DNA of 64,000 bases from Prevotella sp. oral taxon 376 (GTDB lineage Bacteria; Bacteroidota; Bacteroidia; Bacteroidales; Bacteroidaceae). How positions within the stretch are numbered: position 1 is the stretch's first letter; each line of letters begins with the position of its first letter. The position numbers and the translations under genes are program-made. The notes below the pieces were generated by a model. The model saw only the letters and a list, made by a program, of their open reading frames with translations, did no database searches and had not been told where the DNA came from. The stretch lies in contig NZ_PYXG01000001.1 in NCBI RefSeq assembly GCF_003043945.1, forward strand, positions 310,001 to 374,000, written 5' to 3'. Positions 60,587 through 64,000 of the stretch are shown here, piece by piece.

Positions 60587-61426
60587 TCAGACAGCCTCCT
60601 TCTTGAACAGCATCATGTCTGTGTACGAGGCGTTGTAGTTCATGTGCGCATTGAACTCAACCTTGGCGGCATTCTCAAACGGATTGCCGAGGGACCGGTT
60701 ACGCCCAAGCCATTCGCACAGTTCGAGGATGGAGGACTTGTTGGAGGTAAAATAGACAAAGGAATGACCTGCAAGGACATTCAGCACGTCCAGATAACCA
60801 GACATTCTCCAGTACATATTGTAGGTGCCTACCTCCGTGGAAAGATAAGGAGGGTCCACGAGGAACACCACGCCCGGTGTGTCCTTGTATCGGTTAAATA
60901 GTTCCTTGTAGTCGCAGGAGGTTATCTCAAGCCCGTCGAGATAGTCCGGGCAGGTTGGGTAGTCACTCTTCCTGATGCTGTTGTAAAGGGTTTCCTTTCG
61001 CATTTCAGGCACACTCAACTTGTATTTCATTGAGAACATAATCGATGAGGACAGCGTAATGAAATCGACATACTCGACTGTTCTCTCCTCCTGCTCGATA
61101 CGGGCGAAGATACGCTTCCTCAACTCGCCGGTGATGGGCTTGTTGCGTGGCACTTTGTCTGCCACGATGTCGCGCAGGTCGGCTATCAGCCTGTTGGTCT
61201 GTGGAATGTGCTGCAGTCGGCAGCGATAGTTGTCGAAATCATTGTAAACCACTGTCGATTCAAGTTTGGTACGCTTGGCAATGTGCGAGAGCAGTCCGGA
61301 ACCTCCGAACAAATCCACGAATACGGTGTCGGCAGGAAATTGCGACAAAACCTTTATAAACTCCTTGACGAACATTCTTTTCTGTCCTACGAAAGGCAGC
61401 GGAGCGGACTTATACATACGGCTCAT
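60587..61426 (-). CDS. DNA N6-adenine methyltransferase (Dam/D12 class)
   Basis: A 279-aa methyltransferase. The SAM motif is in FVDLFGGSGLLSHI, the catalytic motif IV is VFLVDPPYLSTEV (DPPY), and the N-terminus PFVGQKRMFVKEF is the FxGxK variant typical of phage Dam enzymes. The target sequence is not predictable. It overlaps the thymidylate synthase-like gene (ATGA), so the two are translated together; the operon runs leftward. Confidence 0.93.
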   Translation of the reverse strand: MSRMYKSAPLPFVGQKRMFVKEFIKVLSQFPADTVFVDLFGGSGLLSHIAKRTKLESTVVYNDFDNYRCRLQHIPQTNRLIADLRDIVADKVPRNKPITGELRKRIFARIEQEERTVEYVDFITLSSSIMFSMKYKLSVPEMRKETLYNSIRKSDYPTCPDYLDGLEITSCDYKELFNRYKDTPGVVFLVDPPYLSTEVGTYNMYWRMSGYLDVLNVLAGHSFVYFTSNKSSILELCEWLGRNRSLGNPFENAAKVEFNAHMNYNASYTDMMLFKKEAV

Positions 61427-62061
61427 ACATTCAAAGCGAATTTAATGTTCTCATTCCCGGCAAGGAGCTGTTCCGTCCGGCTGATGTTGTTCTCGTAAAT
61501 GTGTACATTGCCGATGTTGAGGGTGATAGACTTCAGCGGCAGTTCTATCTGTCTTGCCATAAGGTAGAGGTGATAGATGTCGGCAGGCAGACCAAGGTTT
61601 GCATCGCTGCTGCGCTGGTAGGCGGTGAGCACGAGTTCCCCTCGCTCAATCTGGAACTGTACGAGGCTGAGACAGGGAGCCTGATTGCTCTCCGCATCTG
61701 TCGAGCCGAGAAATAGCACGTAGTTCTTGCTGCTGCGCTTTTCACGATTGATTTTGGCAATCAGTGGTGGAAGTTTCTCCAGATAGGTGGGATAGCTGTT
61801 CACAAGAACAGGGCCGCAGTAGTCCCACCAGTTGATACCAGCTTCCCTGTATTTCTCAACGTTTCGCTCCCCCTGCATAAAGAGGCGGAGTTCGTTCTTC
61901 AGTTTCTTTCGGGCGATGCCGTGGCTCTCGAAGATGTCGAGCAGGTCGCCGGGATTGAGTGTCAGCTGTTCATTGAGAAGGTAGCGGATGGTTCCCTTCT
62001 TGTTGTCCTGTGTCTTCCCTGACACGAGGATTCTTTGTAGAATTTGGTAATACTTGTTCAT
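61423..62061 (-). CDS. Short thymidylate synthase-family protein (possible dCMP/dUMP C5-modifying enzyme)
   Basis: A 212-aa protein containing the core blocks of thymidylate synthase: the catalytic Cys in NQAPCLSLVQF, the phosphate-binding Arg and Asp in YQRSSDANLGLP, and His-Tyr in NVHIYENN. The Asn that selects dUMP (N229 in L. casei numbering) aligns with Asp in LPADIYH. The usual GPVYG region is missing and the protein is shorter than the ~264-aa family. N-terminal helices (ELRLFMQGERNVEKYREAGI) match the TS fold. The promoter is at 62085-62093. See findings. Confidence 0.8.
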   Translation of the reverse strand: MNKYYQILQRILVSGKTQDNKKGTIRYLLNEQLTLNPGDLLDIFESHGIARKKLKNELRLFMQGERNVEKYREAGINWWDYCGPVLVNSYPTYLEKLPPLIAKINREKRSSKNYVLFLGSTDAESNQAPCLSLVQFQIERGELVLTAYQRSSDANLGLPADIYHLYLMARQIELPLKSITLNIGNVHIYENNISRTEQLLAGNENIKFALNV

Positions 62062-62084
62062 ATTTTGTCTTTTTGCTTGTCGCC

Positions 62085-62093
62085 ACAAAGATA
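62085..62093 (-). promoter_or_regulatory. -7 box TATCTTTGT for the TS-like/Dam operon
   Basis: Box on the minus strand 23 bases upstream of ATG 62061. It excludes a longer in-frame start. Confidence 0.65.
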
Positions 62094-62130
62094 CCCATGC
62101 CGGCATAGACGAAAGAACAAAGCCGGCAAA

Positions 62131-62379
62131 TCACACTGCAGAGGGAGTGCAGTCGGTTTGGAAATGCTTGATAAGTCCGTACACTTTCCGTTCGCTCACG
62201 GAATACTTGTCAGAAAGCACAGCCACGATATAGGATACTTTTTCGCCTTGCTCAAGCAGTGTGGTATAATCGCCATACAAGTCCACAAACTCTTCATCTT
62301 CCAAGCGTATCCCTGCCATTCTCAGCCTTTTTATCAGTTCCCTGTTAAATTTCAAGACCTCTATTATCTTCATCTTCAT
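62131..62379 (-). CDS. 82-aa prophage protein, hypothetical
   Basis: A helical, charged protein (MKIIEVLKFNRELIKRLRMAGIRLEDEEFVDLYGDYTTLLEQGEKV) with a possible C-terminal helix-turn-helix (DKYSVSERKVYGLIKHF). Leftward, upstream of the TS-like gene; it may regulate that operon. Confidence 0.6.
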   Translation of the reverse strand: MKMKIIEVLKFNRELIKRLRMAGIRLEDEEFVDLYGDYTTLLEQGEKVSYIVAVLSDKYSVSERKVYGLIKHFQTDCTPSAV

Positions 62380-62388
62380 AAAATTTTG

Positions 62389-62397
62389 TATCTTTGC
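62389..62397 (+). promoter_or_regulatory. Rightward -7 box TATCTTTGC upstream of a structured RNA region
   Basis: Exact -7 box facing right, opposite to the surrounding genes. It would drive the structured stretch 62401-62520. Confidence 0.55.
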
Positions 62398-62400
62398 AAT

Positions 62401-62520
62401 ATCTCACTTACATAAACTCAAAAAAGAAGTACCGCGGCAAGGGTCTTGGCCCCCGGTCGTGCGGTACTTCGTATTGCGTTAATATGTAGGTGAGATGACT
62501 ATTAACAGGCCGGGGGCTTT
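62401..62520 (+). ncRNA. Candidate structured RNA
   Basis: A 14-bp outer stem (62401-62414 with 62483-62496, one G-U pair) encloses a 10-bp hairpin GAAGTACCGC/GCGGTACTTC (62426-62435, 62461-62470). The hairpin loop holds GCCCCCGG (62449-62456), which can pair with CCGGGGGC (62510-62517) just before TTTTC. On the minus strand the same hairpin ends in TTTTTT (62420-62425), so it may also be the leftward terminator of the holin-like gene. Confidence 0.35.
62420..62470 (-). terminator. Leftward terminator below the holin-like gene
   Basis: Hairpin with GAAGTACCGC/GCGGTACTTC arms, a 25-base GC-rich loop, and six T on the minus strand. Confidence 0.6.
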
Positions 62521-62565
62521 TCATATCCCTCCCCCGAAGGGCACATTAACAAATAGCATTCAGGT

Positions 62566-62793
62566 TTAGGACCAGACAAGCATGGCGAGGATACCCCCGC
62601 CTGCCATGAGCAGCCAGTCCGTCCAGTCATAGGCATTAGCGTACATCTTGTCCTTGGCTTCAAGACAGGTTGCGGCGATAATAGCCGAATAGAGTGCCGC
62701 CCATGGCGAGCAGGCGAGCAATCCGACCCCAAAACCACCAATGAGATGCTTGTAGCGGTTTGATTTTTTGAGAAATTCGATAATTTTCTTCAT
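62566..62793 (-). CDS. Holin-like small membrane protein of the prophage
   Basis: A 75-aa protein with two hydrophobic segments (GGFGVGLLACSPWAALYSAIIAATC and LLMAGGGILAMLVWS) around a KDKMYANAYDWTDW loop, a layout common for putative holins in Bacteroidota phages. Assignment is by layout only. Confidence 0.65.
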   Translation of the reverse strand: MKKIIEFLKKSNRYKHLIGGFGVGLLACSPWAALYSAIIAATCLEAKDKMYANAYDWTDWLLMAGGGILAMLVWS

Positions 62794-62821
62794 AATTCTT
62801 TGGATTTTAAGAAATAATGTC

Positions 62822-62830
62822 TATATTTGC
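62822..62830 (+). promoter_or_regulatory. Promoter of a prophage small RNA, -7 box TATATTTGC
   Basis: Exact -7 box on the plus strand in the gap between two leftward genes. No protein gene follows it. Confidence 0.65.
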
Positions 62831-62834
62831 AGTG

Positions 62835-62907
62835 ACGATTCCGTAGCTAATGACTACCGATTCGTCGCATACGGGCAGTAACTTTCAAGTTATTGCCTGT
62901 CTTTTTT
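62835..62907 (+). ncRNA. Candidate ~72-nt prophage small RNA
   Basis: The unit has its own promoter (62822-62830) and a clean intrinsic terminator: 14-nt arms 62871-62884 and 62887-62900 with two non-standard pairs, loop TC, then CTTTTTT. It has no reading frame of note. Orientation is opposite to both neighbouring genes, and its end overlaps the 3' end of the head-protein gene. Confidence 0.55.
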
Positions 62908-64000
62908 ATATAGCAGCCTCAGTTTTTCTCCTTCGGCAACCCATACTTCTTTTATATCCTTTCCTTGTCTGATATGCCCATAGATACTTCTTATCATATA
63001 ACCGTCAGTCAGGTCAGGACGGTCTATGATTATTCGGTTGGATTGCTTGAGACCGTGTGTTACCATATTCCTAAAAGCCCTCTTAGGATTATCCGTGGCG
63101 AAGCCTTCGTGCTCGTACCATTTGCCATCGATGAGCAGATCAGGGCACTTTCCCTCATACTTGGTTCCCATGAGCGAATGGTAGATATTCTGGTAGACGA
63201 ACTTCTGCGGTCGGGACATCCTGGGCGTAAGCCTTACTTGCTTGCCCTGCCTGGCAAAGAAATCTGCCACTTGCATCAGTTTCTCATAGTCGCTATCGGC
63301 AGGATTTACCAACTGATGTACCTGCACCTTGCCTTCGTTAGGATATTGCTTCTTGGTCTGGAACCTCTGGCTCTCGCACTTGCGGACGAGCTTGCATGCT
63401 GCGCACAGCTCATTCTCAGGAATGAAGGCGAGAACCTCACCCCGTCCCTCTCCCAAGGCGAGGGTGGATTTTCCCTTTGCCAAGTCGCAGTCGTTGCACC
63501 GGCGTATGGTATAGGGATTGTAGTCAGGTACGGTTTTCTGCTGCTTCCCGGCATTGAAGCGGAAGAGTCCCTTCGTGTCGCTCTGTAGGGCTTCCTCGCC
63601 ACGAGCCGTTGCCTCGTCCTGAGGCGTAACCGGATACTTGGACTTGCGTACCTGTACGACGGTGCATCGACAGCCCCATCCGTTTGGAGGATAGTAGGAC
63701 TCCCAGAACGGGTCGGACATAGGCAGGGTTACGCCATTGAGGGCGGCGTGTTCCGGACGTACCTTGTCGTCGCCCGCCGTACGGTATTGCAGGTTGTAGC
63801 GGTCGCCATCCTCTGCAAAGCCCTCCCATTTGGCAGCCATTTCTGCAGATGCCTGTACGAAGTTGTACTCCGCCCGGAGATAATTGATATTGTAGGTTTC
63901 ATCTATTTTCCGGACATCATTCAAAAAGCGTTCAAACGGCTTTCGATTACCGTTCTCATCGAGCAGCGAGGGGAACGCCTCGTTGAGTTCATGGAAAGTC
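62890..64000 (-). CDS. Phage head morphogenesis protein (Mu gpF/SPP1 gp7-like) with toxin-like C-terminal domain, partial
   Basis: The reading frame is open to the window's right edge, so the N-terminus is missing. The visible part begins in the head-protein domain (VRPEHAALNGVTLPMSDPFW and YYPPNGWGCRCTV, the latter a hallmark of gpF/gp7 proteins). A cysteine-bearing linker follows (RRCNDCDLAKGK, CAACKLVRKCES). The last ~140 residues (KCPDLLIDGKWYEHEGF... and KDIKEVWVAEGEKLRLLYKK) resemble the BECR-fold nuclease domains of CdiA-type toxins. Confidence 0.82.
   Translation of the reverse strand, partial: TFHELNEAFPSLLDENGNRKPFERFLNDVRKIDETYNINYLRAEYNFVQASAEMAAKWEGFAEDGDRYNLQYRTAGDDKVRPEHAALNGVTLPMSDPFWESYYPPNGWGCRCTVVQVRKSKYPVTPQDEATARGEEALQSDTKGLFRFNAGKQQKTVPDYNPYTIRRCNDCDLAKGKSTLALGEGRGEVLAFIPENELCAACKLVRKCESQRFQTKKQYPNEGKVQVHQLVNPADSDYEKLMQVADFFARQGKQVRLTPRMSRPQKFVYQNIYHSLMGTKYEGKCPDLLIDGKWYEHEGFATDNPKRAFRNMVTHGLKQSNRIIIDRPDLTDGYMIRSIYGHIRQGKDIKEVWVAEGEKLRLLYKKDRQ

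Larger units (their letters stand above)
49655..64000. mobile_element. Mu-like transposable prophage (left part; right end outside window)
   Basis: The region contains MuA-type transposase, MuB-type ATPase, S24 repressor, Gam, gpG-like and gpF-like genes in a Mu-like arrangement, and no tyrosine or serine integrase. The left boundary is inferred: TGTGAAAA at 49655 is the first TGT after the host DUF349 terminator and lies just before the TTTAC array. The proposed end needs confirmation by a matching right end and a 5-bp target duplication. Codon use of the early genes is similar to the host, while the cargo gene at 50348 is AT-rich. Confidence 0.85.

Overview
The window comes from a Bacteroidota chromosome, most likely a Prevotella-type (Prevotellaceae) bacterium. 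The signs are near-ubiquitous -7 boxes of the TAnnTTTG type upstream of genes, type IX secretion genes (PorX, PorW), Bacteroidota-only families (DUF5606, a fused NusB, a zinc metalloproteinase lipoprotein), a full menaquinone cluster, and interspersed non-coding repeats of a kind I associate with Prevotella. The species cannot be fixed from the sequence alone.

Bases 1-49,600 are ordinary chromosome. Bases 1-6,640 hold one leftward operon: a zinc metalloproteinase lipoprotein, aroA, a small membrane protein, the porW/sprE-like lipoprotein and porX (cut by the window edge). A tRNA-Pro(GGG) with a strong terminator follows, then a gene-poor stretch (6.9-8.0 kb) with tiny genes and a 22-bp periodic array. 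Next come a flavin reductase, a Ca/Na antiporter, Hsp20, and the leftward nusB-yajC-ybbR-coaE-DUF5606 operon. The rightward rplY-pth-S4-purN group and aroB follow, and aroB ends by overlapping the leftward menaquinone operon (EamA transporter, menI-like thioesterase, menF, menD, menB, menC, menE). Then come lysS-gpsA-pgi-HAD phosphatase, a frameshifted GYF_2 protein, mnmA, an SPFH operon, a second EamA transporter, an aldose epimerase-like protein, rsgA, frr, a GAF-type methionine sulfoxide reductase, rsmA, a flippase-like protein, pepD, an SMR exporter with a frameshifted flavin-binding partner, corA and a DUF349 protein.

From about 49,655 to beyond the right edge lies a Mu-like transposable prophage. 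Its left end carries a phased array of TTTAC boxes. A self-cleaving S24 repressor faces left and a rightward early operon encodes a small DNA-binding protein, a MuA-type transposase, a MuB-type ATPase, a second P-loop ATPase, many small proteins, a GemA-like protein, Gam and gpG-like morphogenesis proteins, ending at a strong terminator. A leftward block then holds an adenine methyltransferase overlapping a short thymidylate-synthase-family protein, a holin-like membrane protein and a gpF-like head protein with a toxin-like C-terminal domain (partial).

The observations most worth following are four: (1) the corA leader, where a 13-codon acidic upstream reading frame stops inside the first of three mutually exclusive pairing segments, the last abutting the corA start codon, which suggests a Mg-responsive attenuator; (2) the prophage pair of a thymidylate synthase homologue with Asp at the base-selecting Asn position and an overlapping adenine methyltransferase, a possible DNA-modification module; (3) a compact prophage small-RNA gene; (4) a duplicated repressor 3' end bracketing an AT-rich cargo gene.
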